Below, piece by piece: positions 49,950 through 58,761 of a DNA stretch of 64,000 nucleotides. Every line of letters starts with the position of its first letter. Positions within the stretch are counted from its first letter, which is position 1. The DNA is taken from positions 117,927-181,926 of the forward strand of contig CAWEVH010000028.1 in assembly GCA_963812415.1 (NCBI GenBank), in the 5' to 3' direction. This DNA is from JACVRW01 sp963812415 (GTDB lineage Bacteria > Actinomycetota > Thermoleophilia > Solirubrobacterales > Thermoleophilaceae). Both the position numbers and the translations under genes were made by a program. The notes beneath the pieces are model-generated. The model was not told the origin of the DNA, did not search any database, and was given only the letters and a program-made list of their open reading frames with translations.

Positions 49950-50465
49950 CCGCCCGAATCCGCCGATCCCTTACGGGACGCGGCGCCCGCTCTCCCACGG
50001 ATGCGGGCGTCCGCAGCGGTTACGCCAGGCGCTCGCTCGGGACGAGAGGGAGGTCGCCGCAGCCACGCGATCGGCGACGGCGCGGCTCTCGGATCCGTTG
50101 AGGAGCAGCACTCTCGACTCGTTGTACTGCTCGTCGTCCGAGGCAACAGTGATCTGGGCGCCTGCCGAGACTGTCGCAACCACGCGAACGCAGCAGTGAG
50201 GCAGGGAGCGGAGCCGCTGGTGCCTCTGGTCCAGAGCAGCCGCCTCCGGCGCTCGGGCGGAGATGCTCGCCTCGCCGGCCGGCACGACCTCGGCCCGTGT
50301 CGGGCTGAGGCGAGCCGCTCGCCGGGCCGTCAGCGGCGCCTTCCCCCGCGTGGGATCAGCCTCCGGACGCGAGTTCTCGCCGCAACCGGGGCGACCGACC
50401 GGGTTGCTCCAGCGCCGACGAGCGCCTGGATCAGCTGGTCCTCGCGAGACGGTGGGCCATGACAA
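49950..50465. other. Non-coding stretch after the IS30 remnant
   Basis: No convincing gene in 516 bases. It contains repeat copy A (50103-50201). The remaining ~260 bases up to the SBP56-like gene end show no domain, hairpin terminator or IS end that I can support. Confidence 0.5.
50103..50201 (+). repeat. Dispersed ~95-bp intergenic repeat, copy A
   Basis: Best-formed copy. Four boxes are present: GAGCAGCACTC at 50103; CTGCTCGTCGTCC 24 bases on (50127); CGAGAC then TGTCGCA 39 bases after that (50166); and AGCAGTG another 26 bases on (50192). The same spacing of the last three boxes is seen in copy C. Flanked by the IS30 remnant, but the repeat is also found far from any IS, so it is not simply an IS end. 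Confidence 0.6.
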
Positions 50466-51818
50466 TCATTGGAAGATCTCGGTCGTGCAGTCGCCCCCTT
50501 GGAGGCGCACCTCGTGGGCGCGCGCCGGCCCACCGGGACGCGCGTGGAAATCGACGAAGAAGTCGCGGTCGACCTCCATCCCGCCCTCCGGGTTGCAGTT
50601 CACCTTCAGGAGCCAGGAGCGCAGCTCCGGATAGAACTGGTTGTCCCAGCTCGAGTAGAGCGAGTTCGTGACGTACAGGCGACGCCCGTCGAACGAGAGC
50701 TGGATCATCTGGGGTCCGCCGTTTAGGTCGCGGCCCGCGTCGTTCGGGTTGCCCAGCAGGCCGCCTAGCCAGAGCTGCCCAGTGAGCTTCGGCTGGCGGG
50801 GGTCCGAGACGTCGTATTGGCGCAGGTCGCCATGGAGCCAGTTCGATTGGTAGAGGAAGCGGTCGTCCATCGAGAGCACGATGTCGGTGATCAGGCCCGG
50901 GACCCCGCCGGGCAGCGGCCAGCCCTCGAGCTCCAGGTTCTCCACGTCCACGACGGTCTCGGCGCCCCAGCTCCCGTTGTCGCGCGAGAAGCGGATGATG
51001 TTGCTCGCGAGGGTGGCGCCGACGAAGCCCTGCTCGGCGTCGGGATCGTGCAGCCAGCGGATCTCGAGCGGCACGAGCCCAGCCTCGCCGAGATCGACGG
51101 TCTGTTCCAGGCGGCGTCCCGAGAGGCTCCAGAAGTGGAGCCGCTGTCCGTAGCGGCCCGCCCCCACGTCGTCGATGTCGAAGCCTGGCTCGTAGGCGTT
51201 CGGCTCGCCGAACTCCGAGGAGATCAGGGTGTCCTTGCGCGGCTGGTACCAGAAGTCGTAGTTGAGCGGCGGTGTCTCGCCGCCGTCCTCCCAGCGCCCC
51301 TTGAGGTCGAACGTGCTCGCGTCGAGCACCGCGAAGCCGCCCGCCCCGCCGCCGTCGGCGTCGCCCAGCATGCTCAAGACCACGTTGTCCCCCGGCATGC
51401 AGTGGACCGTGTGCGGGCGCGTGTAGCCGGTCTCGCGTACCAGCTCCTCGGGTTCGATCACCTTCTCGATCCGAGGCTGGCGCGGGTCGTCGGCCACGTT
51501 CATCACGTGGATGCGCGAGGAGCCGAAGCCCGGAACGATCAGGTGCGAGCGGTCTGGCCCGTGGCAGGCCGAGCTGCAGCGGTTCCAGCCGTAGTGGTGC
51601 AGCTCGTCCCCCGTATTCGGCATCGGCGTCTCGTGCACGATCCGCCCGTACTCGTCCGAGTCCGGGTTCACATCCACGACGGCAAGGAAGTCCGGCTTGT
51701 CCACCCCCGTCCCTACGTGCAGGCAGGCGACGTACACGAGCTCCTCCGGCGGCGCCTGGAGGGCCTCCTGCGGCGAGCTATAGAGAGAGGCGGGGCTCTG
51801 CCCGGCTTGGTGGCTCAC
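50466..51818 (-). CDS. SBP56/methanethiol oxidase family protein
   Basis: 450 residues from GTG 51818, with 'GAGGAGGA' just before. Family signatures are dense: 'PPEELVYVACLHVGTGVDKPDFLAV', 'ELHHYGWNRCSSACHG', 'GYTRPHTVHCMPGDNVVLSMLGD', 'SEFGEPNAYEPGF', and 'SLYSSWDNQFYPEL' near the end. Bacterial members oxidise methanethiol to formaldehyde, H2S and H2O2 in a copper-dependent reaction; animal relatives bind selenium. No typical signal peptide is seen. A formate dehydrogenase 3 kb away could take the C1 product onward. Confidence 0.9.
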   Translation of the reverse strand: MSHQAGQSPASLYSSPQEALQAPPEELVYVACLHVGTGVDKPDFLAVVDVNPDSDEYGRIVHETPMPNTGDELHHYGWNRCSSACHGPDRSHLIVPGFGSSRIHVMNVADDPRQPRIEKVIEPEELVRETGYTRPHTVHCMPGDNVVLSMLGDADGGGAGGFAVLDASTFDLKGRWEDGGETPPLNYDFWYQPRKDTLISSEFGEPNAYEPGFDIDDVGAGRYGQRLHFWSLSGRRLEQTVDLGEAGLVPLEIRWLHDPDAEQGFVGATLASNIIRFSRDNGSWGAETVVDVENLELEGWPLPGGVPGLITDIVLSMDDRFLYQSNWLHGDLRQYDVSDPRQPKLTGQLWLGGLLGNPNDAGRDLNGGPQMIQLSFDGRRLYVTNSLYSSWDNQFYPELRSWLLKVNCNPEGGMEVDRDFFVDFHARPGGPARAHEVRLQGGDCTTEIFQ

Positions 51819-52328
51819 GGGGTCCTCCTCTGTTCTCGTGTGAGTTGACGCAGAGCTTAAACCTCCGCTGCCCCGGCCGGGCCGACCCGCGGGTCGGCTC
51901 ATGGCTGACCGCCCTGGCCGACCTCCACCTCCTCGCGCGGGTCGCCCTTGACCTCGGCCGGCTCAGCGAGGCTGGCGATCGCATCGGGCAGCAGGCCGGC
52001 CGCCGCCCCCCAGCCTCCGTGAAGGAAGGCGTCCCGGTTCAGGCTCGCGAGGGGAGACACTGGTACCGGACAAGGGATTCTCAGGTGACCCTCCGTCGCT
52101 CCCGCAAATCGAGAGAAGCGAGTGTCTCCTCGACCCCGAGGCACACGCCCGCACGGGACGACGCCCAGTCGTCTGCTTCCGTGCCGAGCTCACGCCCGCG
52201 TTCCCATAGGAGCGATAGCGAGCGGTGCTGTCGTTCCATGGACGGGCAGCACTCTCGGCGGTCGCGCTGGACTTCGGCACAGGTGCCGAACTCGCTCGCG
52301 GGTCGCCAGTCGCGTGCGGCCGCCGGGC
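51819..52328. other. Promoter region and degenerate repeat between SBP56-like and DsbA-like genes
   Basis: 510 bases without a supported gene. The right part (52244 to about 52305) resembles the dispersed repeat: GGGCAGCACTC at 52244, CTGGACTTCGGCA 23 bases later, then GCCGAACTCGCTCGCG at 52285, about 17 bases closer than in full copies. I regard it as a degenerate, internally deleted copy. No terminator stem was found. Confidence 0.4.
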
Positions 52329-53240
52329 CTATTTATGCGAGGCCCTGAGATCCCGGGCCAGTGCCCACAGCGAGCCGTCGCCCGCCGGCCGGCGATCGGC
52401 GTGTCCCTCGCCGGTGGCCTTGATGAGTGCGGCCTCGACCGCCGCCAGGTTAGGTACGCCGAGGTGCTCGGTCATCACGGCAGCCACCTCGGCCGTCGTC
52501 AGGGCGTAGGGGAAGGCGCTCAGCAGCTCGACTGGGTCGTCGGCGGGTGGCCGGCGCTCGAGCGTGGGATCCAGGTTGGCGATAACGACGTCGTAGGCCT
52601 CGATCGGCTGAAAGCCACCGGCTTCCAGCCGTTGCCCGTCGGGCCCATCGAAGACCAGCGACGGCGCCGTGTAACGCACCGCGCCGTCGGTGTTCGCTGC
52701 CCGGCCCTGGAACTCGGTCGGCGATCCCGCCGCCGCGCGCGCACGAGCGCGGTCGGCCTGGTAGGCGGCCACCACCTCGGGATCGTCGATCCGCCTCACC
52801 ACGGCGTCGGCGTCCAGGCCCTCGACACCCGCAAGCGCCGAGCGCAAGGTGTCGGGATCGTCCAGCGTCCCAGTCGTGGTGAACTGTGTGAACTGCAGTG
52901 CCCGTAGCGCGGCGTCTTCGAGCGCCGGCGCGGCCAGGCGCGTAGCCACGATCGCCCGGCAGGCCGGAGACGTGGCGCTCAACCGCCCCTTCGGCGTGAT
53001 TTGAAAGGGCATTCCGAAACGGCGAAAACGCCCGTAGCCGATCGCCGATCGCGTCGGCGTGTAGCCCCGGGCGGCGTACTGACCGGCGTCCTCGGTGAGC
53101 CCGACCATCACTAGTGTCCAGCGCAGCTGCTCGCCGTAGCGCCACCGCAGAGTCGTGTGGGCCGGCCAAGCGGAGTACGCCCATGGGCAGCCCGGATCGG
53201 TGAAATGCGTGACGTCGAGCACCGCAGTGGATGGTTGCAC
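52329..53240 (-). CDS. DsbA family (FrnE-like) thioredoxin-fold protein
   Basis: 303 residues from GTG 53240, with 'GGAGG' immediately before; 53285 is an alternative start. The thioredoxin fold begins 'DVTHFTDPGCPWAYSAWP', with a single Cys where CxxC is usual, as in FrnE/2-hydroxychromene-2-carboxylate isomerase-type members. 'LEAGGFQPIEAYDVVIANLDPTL' resembles the C-terminal helical return. Likely a glutathione/mycothiol- or dithiol-linked isomerase or oxidoreductase. No signal peptide. It is downstream and on the same strand as nothing else, so it is probably monocistronic. Confidence 0.75.
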   Translation of the reverse strand: MQPSTAVLDVTHFTDPGCPWAYSAWPAHTTLRWRYGEQLRWTLVMVGLTEDAGQYAARGYTPTRSAIGYGRFRRFGMPFQITPKGRLSATSPACRAIVATRLAAPALEDAALRALQFTQFTTTGTLDDPDTLRSALAGVEGLDADAVVRRIDDPEVVAAYQADRARARAAAGSPTEFQGRAANTDGAVRYTAPSLVFDGPDGQRLEAGGFQPIEAYDVVIANLDPTLERRPPADDPVELLSAFPYALTTAEVAAVMTEHLGVPNLAAVEAALIKATGEGHADRRPAGDGSLWALARDLRASHK

Positions 53241-53658
53241 CTTGCCTCCGGCCGAAGGTCGCCGAAGGGCACAGGGACCCAGCACCCGGGGTGTGACTTG
53301 TGCGCCTCGCCGACGGCTCCCGACCGCACCGGCTCACCGCATCTCGACCCGCGAGAATGCTCCTCGCCCATGGATGCGGGAGCGACTCCTGGAGCCTCCC
53401 AGGACTGTCGCGTCTCGTCCACTGCGGGAGCCAGCTCGGTGCCGGCCGAGACGCTCGCATGACGCGCGGAGCGGAAGTGTCGGTGCGGAGGGTCTAGCGA
53501 AACGCTTGGCGAAACTCGCGCCATTTCGGCGAGATGGGTCTCGCGCTTCGGGCTGCCGCTCATCGGAGTAGTCTTTTCCAAAGACTGATCGTTCGTTAGG
53601 TCTCACTCTCTCTCTTCCTTTCGTGCGGCCCCCCACAGAGGGACTAAGGAGGAGGGCC
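53241..53658. other. Divergent intergenic region with repeat copy E
   Basis: 418 bases between divergent genes. It contains repeat copy E (53401-53485) and, just before the plus-strand gene, 'AAGGAGGAGGGCC' as a ribosome-binding site. A minus-strand 'GAGGAGCATTCTCG' near 53,353 to 53,365 recalls the repeat's first box, but the other boxes are not at the right distances. No further gene is seen. Confidence 0.45.
53401..53485 (+). repeat. Dispersed ~95-bp intergenic repeat, copy E
   Basis: The second box is degenerate (GTCGCGTCTCGTCC ending at 53420), but CGAGACGCTCGCAT at 53447 is identical to copy C and lies exactly 39 bases after the start of the 13-base box. GGTGCCGGCCGAGAC resembles GGGCGCCTGCCGAGAC of copy A. 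The tail AGCGGAAGTG starts 23 bases later. It lies about 170 bases upstream of the gene at 53,659. Confidence 0.55.
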
Positions 53659-53931
53659 ATGGCAAGCGAGGAACGCGACCGCGCCGCGCAGCGGCTCGAG
53701 GCGGCGCTGGTCGAGGAGGATCGGGTGGGCGAGCGCTTTGACGCCGCCGTTGGCACGTCGACCGAGTTCGGAGCCTACGTTCGGCTTCGGGGCGCGGGCG
53801 ATCAAGTCACAGCGCGGCAGGCCTGGCTCAACTGGGTCGACGACGAGGGCTACCGAGGGCTCAACGCGGGCCCTTTCGAACTGCTCGCCGAGAGCCGCGC
53901 ACGCGCTTGTACTAGAGGACTGGAGGGTTGA
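53659..53931 (+). CDS. Hypothetical protein, first of three before formate dehydrogenase
   Basis: 90 residues from ATG 53659 with a strong 'AAGGAGGA' site. The N-terminus is helical and charged ('SEERDRAAQRLEAALVEEDRVG'), then 'TEFGAYVRLRGAGDQVTARQAWLNWVDDEGY'. I know no family. Six bases separate it from the next small ORF. All three small genes and fdh run in the same direction, so they may be one operon. Confidence 0.5.
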   Translation: MASEERDRAAQRLEAALVEEDRVGERFDAAVGTSTEFGAYVRLRGAGDQVTARQAWLNWVDDEGYRGLNAGPFELLAESRARACTRGLEG

Positions 53932-53936
53932 GACCA

Positions 53937-54145
53937 TGACGAGCAATGAGCGACAGGGTGCCTCCGAGGGGGCAGCGCGACGGCGAGGTGGACTGCACCG
54001 CGCCGATGGCGACCGCCGGGTCGGGCAGGCCATCAAGGCCCGGCACGACGTGGCTACGCGTGGAGTTGGTCGTGCCTGGTTAAACGGCCGCGAGGTTGGC
54101 GGTGCAGATCCCCGCTACACGCACCTCGAGGCTTCGCACGATTAG
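53937..54145 (+). CDS. Small basic hypothetical protein
   Basis: 69 residues from ATG 53937. It is Arg/Gly-rich, with 'RRRGGLHRADGDRRVGQAIKARHDVATRGVGRAWLNGREVGG'-type composition and no recognisable domain. The start is five bases after the previous stop and the context is operon-like. The Arg-rich composition can arise by chance in GC-rich DNA, so existence is uncertain. Confidence 0.35.
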
Positions 54146-54277
54146 GCCAGCCGCCTACGCCGCGAGAGGAACGGGCGACGAGCGCCGGACCGTGGACGGC
54201 CGAAGCGATCGGCGAGTCGCGTGATGAACCGGGCGGCGTGGGGTGACGATCCGGCAGCGACCAAGGAGGTGAGCAGC

Positions 54278-54574
54278 GTGAGCGAAGTCCCCGAGACCCA
54301 GCCCACATCGTTCGTGATCGTCGAGCTAGCGACACCGCCGCGCCAGGCGTTCCGCTTCGCGGAGCAGGCGGACGCGCTGCGTCTTGCCGAGCGGCTGCGC
54401 CGAGCGGACCCGGACGCCGCCGTCCGGACGGAAACGCCCGAGGAGGCGCGCGCTGTACTGCTCGACCTGGCGTTCGTGCCCGAGGACGCAATTGGCCCGC
54501 TGATCATCATGGAGTCGCGGCATCTCGACCGCGAGACCGTGGAGGGCCACTTCCGAGCGGTGGGCGGCGCATGA
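54278..54574 (+). CDS. Hypothetical protein upstream of formate dehydrogenase
   Basis: 98 residues from GTG 54278, chosen because 'AAGGAGGTGAGCAGC' precedes it; ATG 54221 is in frame but has no such site. It reads as a compact alpha/beta domain: 'TSFVIVELATPPRQAFRFAEQADALRLAERLRR', then 'EEARAVLLDLAFVPEDAIGPLIIMESRHL'. No family recognised. It is 121 bases before fdh. An accessory or regulatory role for fdh is possible by position only. Confidence 0.5.
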   Translation: MSEVPETQPTSFVIVELATPPRQAFRFAEQADALRLAERLRRADPDAAVRTETPEEARAVLLDLAFVPEDAIGPLIIMESRHLDRETVEGHFRAVGGA

Positions 54575-54695
54575 CGCTGGGAACGGCCACACGCGATCGA
54601 GGAACGGCACGGGCGCCCCGTCGCGTCCCTGAGCGATCGGGAGCGGCGCCGACGCGTCACGAGCCCCCCCAGGCGAGACTGACGAAAGGACCCCC

Positions 54696-55856
54696 ATGAC
54701 GAACATCATCTGCGTTCTCTACGACGACCCCGTCAGCGGGTATCCGCCGTCCTATGCGCGCGACTCCGTGCCCACGATCGAGCAGTACCACGGCGGCCAG
54801 AACACACCGTCTCCTGAGGACATCGACTTCACGCCGGGGGAGCTGCTGGGCTGCGTGTCGGGCGAGCTCGGGTTGCGCAAGTTCGTCGAGGGACGCGGGC
54901 ACAAGCTGATCGTCACGTCCGACAAGGAGGGGCCCGACTCGGTGCTGGATCGCGAGCTTCCTGAGGCCGAGATCGTGATCTCGCAGCCCTTCTGGCCCGC
55001 CTACCTGACCGCGGAGCGGATCGCACAGGCGCCCAAGCTCAAGCTGGCGGTAACGGCGGGGATCGGCTCCGACCACGTGGACATCGACGCCGCCATCGAG
55101 AACCGCATCACCGTGGCGGAGGTGACCTTCTCGAACAGCATCAGCGTCTCCGAGCACGTGGTGATGATGATCCTCGCGCTCGTGCGCAACTACATCCCGT
55201 CCTACCAGTGGGTGATCGACGGGGGCTGGAACATCGCCGACTGCGTGTCGCGGTCCTATGACCTGGAGGGCATGGAGGTCGGCACCGTGGGGGCAGGGCG
55301 GATCGGCTCCGCGGTGCTCCGCCGGCTCAAGCCCTTCGAGGTGGGGCTGCACTACACCGATCGTCACCGCCTCCCCGATGAGGTGGAGCGAGAGCTCGGC
55401 CTCACCTACCACGAGAGCACCCACGACATGGTCCCCGGGTGCGACGTGGTCACGATCAACGCGCCGCTGCACCCGGAGACGGAAGGGCTCTTCGACGACG
55501 AGCTCCTCGACACACTGCGCCGCGGCACATACCTCATCAACACCGCGCGCGGCAAGATCTGCAACCGCGACGCAATCGTGCGGGCGCTCGAGTCGGGCCA
55601 ACTCGCCGGCTACGCCGGCGATGTCTGGTACCCCCAGCCCGCTCCGAAGGATCATCCCTGGCGGACCATGCCCCACCACGGCATGACCCCGCACACCTCC
55701 GGCACGTCGCTCTCGGCCCAGGCCCGCTACGCCGCCGGCACCCGCGAGATCCTCGAGTGCTGGTTCGACGACCGCCCGATCCCGGACGAGTACCTAATCG
55801 TCGACGGCGGCAAGCTGGCCGGCACCGGCGCCCACTCCTACAGCGCCAAGCGGTGA
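54696..55856 (+). CDS. fdh: NAD-dependent formate dehydrogenase
   Basis: 386 residues, the D-isomer-specific 2-hydroxyacid dehydrogenase-type, metal-free FDH. It follows the Pseudomonas/plant enzymes closely: 'DFTPGELLGCVSGELGLRKFVE', 'VVISQPFWPAYLT' type segment, 'TAGIGSDHVDIDAAI', 'EVTFSNSISVSEHVVMMIL' (Asn for formate binding), 'GTVGAGRIGSAVLRRL' (NAD loop), 'LINTARGKICNRDAI' (Arg) and 'HHGMTPHTSGTSLSAQ' (catalytic His). It oxidises formate to CO2 with NAD+. It ends 'GAHSYSAKR'. 'AAAGGACCCCC' precedes the ATG. Confidence 0.97.
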   Translation: MTNIICVLYDDPVSGYPPSYARDSVPTIEQYHGGQNTPSPEDIDFTPGELLGCVSGELGLRKFVEGRGHKLIVTSDKEGPDSVLDRELPEAEIVISQPFWPAYLTAERIAQAPKLKLAVTAGIGSDHVDIDAAIENRITVAEVTFSNSISVSEHVVMMILALVRNYIPSYQWVIDGGWNIADCVSRSYDLEGMEVGTVGAGRIGSAVLRRLKPFEVGLHYTDRHRLPDEVERELGLTYHESTHDMVPGCDVVTINAPLHPETEGLFDDELLDTLRRGTYLINTARGKICNRDAIVRALESGQLAGYAGDVWYPQPAPKDHPWRTMPHHGMTPHTSGTSLSAQARYAAGTREILECWFDDRPIPDEYLIVDGGKLAGTGAHSYSAKR

Positions 55857-56308
55857 CCCGGCGGCCGAGCGGCAGCGACGGCCGCGCGGCTGATGTGACC
55901 CGCAGCGAACGTGCCTGCAATGCGGATGACGTCGAGGCCGCCGCCTGGCGAAGGCAGTGCTCGGCCACGGCGGCGGGTGAATGATGAAATGAGCTCGTCA
56001 GCCACGGACCCGCTCCGATCGCAGCTTGGCCGTGTAGCGCACGACCTCCTCCTGATCCTGAGCGTCGAGCTCGCCCATCGCGCATAGCAGCGGTCATGCG
56101 CTCGCGCTGGCGGCCTGAGCCTCTGCCTGCTCCGCATATCCGGCCATGGTCATCAGCTCGCCGTGGTCCAGCCCTGGACGCCGAGCAGCTGATGGTCCCC
56201 GGGCACGAAGGCCTCCAGCAGCCGCTCCCCGACCTCAGCGCGCCCAATTCCTGGAGGATGTCCCGACCGCTGTAGATCTTCGGCGGCGGCCCTGAGCAGG
56301 TGAGTGCG
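55857..56308. other. Decayed coding remnants on the minus strand
   Basis: No intact gene. On the minus strand, short protein-like segments in different frames can be read, e.g. 'YSGRDILQELG', 'GERLLEAFVPGDHQLLGVQG' and 'DHGELMTMAGYAEQAEAQAA', followed by a possible 26-residue ORF ('MGELDAQDQEEVVRYTAKL') near 56,080 to 56,000. They look like pieces of one or two lost genes. I cannot name the family. Confidence 0.35.
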
Positions 56309-56454
56309 TCAGGCGGCGCGAGCAGCGGCGGCCTCCTCGGTCGGGGTGGGGTTAGCTCGCGACGGAGCGCGGCGGTGAGCTCGGGCAGGTCGCGGTGGCC
56401 CTCGACGCGCCGGAAGCCCTTCTTGGCTTCGGCGAGGCCGGCGGCGGTCCACCG
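56309..56454 (-). pseudogene. IS256 (mutator) family transposase remnant, C-terminus
   Basis: Reading the minus strand from about 56,454, one frame gives 'RWTAAGLAEAKKGFRRVEG' then 'HRDLPELTAALRREL'. That is the C-terminal signature of IS256-type transposases (…W…L…A..GFRRV.G…L). Nothing of the catalytic core remains here. An IS256-type 5' part sits at 63,476, but whether they derive from the same element is not known. Confidence 0.55.
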
Positions 56455-56766
56455 CAGGCATGGTGTTCACGGCGTTCATCTGGGCCGCGCTGCGCTTCGG
56501 CCCGACGCGGTGGAGCTGGCCGAGTCGCGTGCGCGCATCGCCGCGGCGCGGGAGTCCTCGCGAGTAGCGGCCGCCGCGCTGCCCACGAGCCCGCCGCTGA
56601 AGGTCGTTCAGCGGCGGCTGCATCAACGGGGACGTGGAGCGCCTGCCCGCCGATACGGACCGCCGTCTCGAGGAACTCGAGCGCGCCGGCAGCGACGGCT
56701 TCGACCGTTCGCTAATCCCGCGCGTCGAGAGGCCCTAGCTCTGCTTGGGACGGCCCGGACCAGCGC
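56455..56766. other. Non-coding or decayed stretch
   Basis: 312 bases. A plus-strand tail reading 'NGDVERLPADTDRRLEELE' and ending at a TAG near 56,740 looks like the end of a lost gene. No start, domain or partner is visible. Otherwise nothing supported. Confidence 0.3.
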
Positions 56767-57198
56767 CTAAGACGCGCCGGGCTCGAGCGTCGTTCGATCG
56801 CCGCTGGCCCGGACCTCAACCTTCCGAGGTTTCGCCGCCTCGGAGACAGCGAGGGTGAGCGTCAGCACGCCACCCTCGTAGCTCGCCCCGATGCTGTCGG
56901 TGTCAATAGTGGCCCCAAGCGAGAGCTGTCGGCTGAAAATGCCCTGGGGCCGCTCGCTAACGAGCAGCTCATCGCCCTCCCTAAACTCGAAGTGCCGCTC
57001 CGCCCTCACCGTCAACGCGTTTCTCTCAACCGTCACGTCGATCGAGCTGGGATCGGCGCCCGGCAGGTCGAGGTGCACGATGAACTCGTCACCACGGCGA
57101 TAGGCGTCCATCGGGCAGCTGCGCGGGCTTCTCCCTCCGGAGACGATCTGCTGGGTCAGCTGGTCAAGCTCTCGAAAGGGATCAAAATAGAGCGTCAT
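56767..57198 (-). CDS. Hsp20/alpha-crystallin family small heat-shock protein
   Basis: 143 residues. The alpha-crystallin domain covers ~30 to 128: 'PMDAYRRGDEFIVHLDLPGADPSSIDVTVERNALTV' core strands, 'VSERPQGIFSRQLSLGATIDTD' and the closing 'ASYEGGVLTLTLAVSEAAKPRKVEV'. It is an ATP-independent holdase chaperone in the cytoplasm. The C-terminal IxI/V anchor is approximated by 'KVEV'. I see no CIRCE or HAIR operator upstream. Confidence 0.93.
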   Translation of the reverse strand: MTLYFDPFRELDQLTQQIVSGGRSPRSCPMDAYRRGDEFIVHLDLPGADPSSIDVTVERNALTVRAERHFEFREGDELLVSERPQGIFSRQLSLGATIDTDSIGASYEGGVLTLTLAVSEAAKPRKVEVRASGDRTTLEPGAS

Positions 57199-57553
57199 CT
57201 GTGCCTCTCTCGCTCCGGGGTCTTCGGCTGTGACCTACGGGGAAGATACCCCGCTTCGGCGGCTCTCAGGCGCGATGTCGCTCGAGACGATTGACGGACG
57301 GAGGGATGAGAGCAGTGGTCTTAAAGCCGAGAGACCGTGTCAAGGCCGGTCCGAGGCGCCGTCGAGTCCGAGTCGACCGAGCCCCCAGCACACGGGGCTA
57401 TCGAAGAGGTCGTGCGTGAGGAGCCCGCGCCGCGCTACCGGATTCGCCACGGATGACGGACGGGAAAGCATCGACACGCCGGCCGCAGGCGCCCTGTGCA
57501 AGGCCGGGACGCGCGCAACACGGCGTAGGGCTCGGGCCCCCCGGGGGACGGCA
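57199..57553. other. Intergenic region upstream of hsp20
   Basis: 355 bases. It should hold the hsp20 promoter. GGGGAAGATACCCC (57239-57252) is a small inverted repeat (GGGG-N6-CCCC) 40 bases upstream of the ATG. No gene or IS fragment is supported here. Confidence 0.35.
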
Positions 57554-57841
57554 TCAGCTCCCGTGATGCATGGGCCAACACCTCGGCGCGCGTCGGCGCA
57601 GTGAATGAACACCCCCGCCCCTCCGGATTCCGCAGCGGGACGACACGCGGGAAGCACAGCCCAGGTGGCGGGCGCAAGAGCAGATTAGACGGCGAAGAGA
57701 AACGTGTAGGGCCGCCGTCATGCCCTCCTGAGTCCACTGCGCCAGGCAATACCGGCAGGCGCCGCCCCTCTCATCTGGGACGTCAATCGTCTTGGGTGGC
57801 CGGCCCTCCACGGCATCGACCTCGACCGTCTTGGCTTGCAT
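57554..57841 (-). CDS. Hypothetical Cys-containing small protein
   Basis: 95 residues from ATG 57841 (GTG 57868 possible). The first half looks like protein: 'MQAKTVEVDAVEGRPPKTI', 'DERGGACRYCLAQWTQEGMTAA'. With the later 'LICSCARHLGC' it offers several Cys that could bind metal. The second half is Arg/Cys-rich and low in structure. No family recognised; it may be the start of a gene that has lost its end. Confidence 0.3.
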   Translation of the reverse strand: MQAKTVEVDAVEGRPPKTIDVPDERGGACRYCLAQWTQEGMTAALHVSLRRLICSCARHLGCASRVSSRCGIRRGGGVHSLRRRAPRCWPMHHGS

Positions 57842-58348
57842 AGGCCCGTCCTCCAGGAGCGCCCGCACGTTGTCCGCATCCAGCGACTGGTCAGGTCTAC
57901 GTTGGACGGCCGTTTCTTCACTAGTCCTGGGACTTGACAGCTCCGGCAGCGGCCGCCTGGGAAGCTCTTCGACCCCCGATGGCGAGTGAAGGAGCGCGCG
58001 CGGCAGCTCGGCTGGACTCGCTTTAGCTTGGCAGCGTGCGGACAGCGGTCAACGAACACACAGGAGCGCTGCAGCTCCGCGAGGGAGTTTTCCGTTGCTG
58101 GCATCGACGACGAGATCGAGCGCACCCCGCTCAACGATCGGAGCATCGCGACGAACCACTCGGCCGACAGCGTCGCTTCGCCGCTACGCGCGTCGGCCCA
58201 CTCCAGCAGACCGGCCGTCAGGCCGAGGCTTCCGGCGCGCGGGTTCGCGCCTAGAGCCCGGCGATCACGACGAGCACACACGCACGGTGCGGACGGGCGC
58301 GGACGAAGACACCGGGGACATGTGCCGGGCCCACGGGCGGCGGCAGTC
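57842..58348. other. Intergenic stretch without a supported gene
   Basis: 507 bases. Open frames exist on both strands, but none has a domain, good start or ribosome-binding site. A minus-strand segment near 58,230 to 58,080 ('LLEWADARSGEATLSAEW') has some protein-like character and may be a remnant. Confidence 0.35.
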
Positions 58349-58681
58349 ATGTTGACTACAGGAATGCGCCGTTACCACGTCACAATCGCGGGCCGGTTTC
58401 CGAAGTCGAGTGTCGATCAGGGGTTGGCCACCTTTCGCAAGCAATTCACCCAGCGAGGCGCGTGGGACGAGGGCCTGTCCGGCCTGCGGGAGGAGCTCGG
58501 GAACGTCTGGCTCTCGGTGTCATCCGAGTTCGAGGCAGCGTCACCGCGCGCGGCCGTGATGCAAGCCTTGGAGGCCTACGAAGATGACGCCCACGCCTCC
58601 ATCGGCCACTTCAATGCCATGGAGACGCATGTGCAGCCGGCGGACGAGATGCGCGGCACGACGTTGCGTCGAACCCACTAG
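58349..58681 (+). CDS. Hypothetical protein
   Basis: 110 residues from ATG 58349; the ATG at 58364 ('MRRYHVTIAGRFPKSSVDQG') is equally possible. The sequence reads as a small alpha/beta domain: 'LATFRKQFTQRGAWDEGLSGLREELGNVWLSVSSEFE', then 'AAVMQALEAYEDDAHASIGHFNAMETHV'. No known family. Not clearly linked to either neighbour. Confidence 0.5.
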   Translation: MLTTGMRRYHVTIAGRFPKSSVDQGLATFRKQFTQRGAWDEGLSGLREELGNVWLSVSSEFEAASPRAAVMQALEAYEDDAHASIGHFNAMETHVQPADEMRGTTLRRTH

Positions 58682-58761
58682 CCCAAGCCGCTACTCGACC
58701 GGCGGCGGACGGAAGAATGGCTCGCAACCCGGCTCGGGCATGATCGTCAACCGTGTGACGG

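Noticed and set aside
53255..53380. A further minus-strand repeat copy upstream of the DsbA-like gene
   Set aside because: Only the first box (GAGGAGCATTCTCG) is similar; at the expected +24 and +63 distances there is no match.
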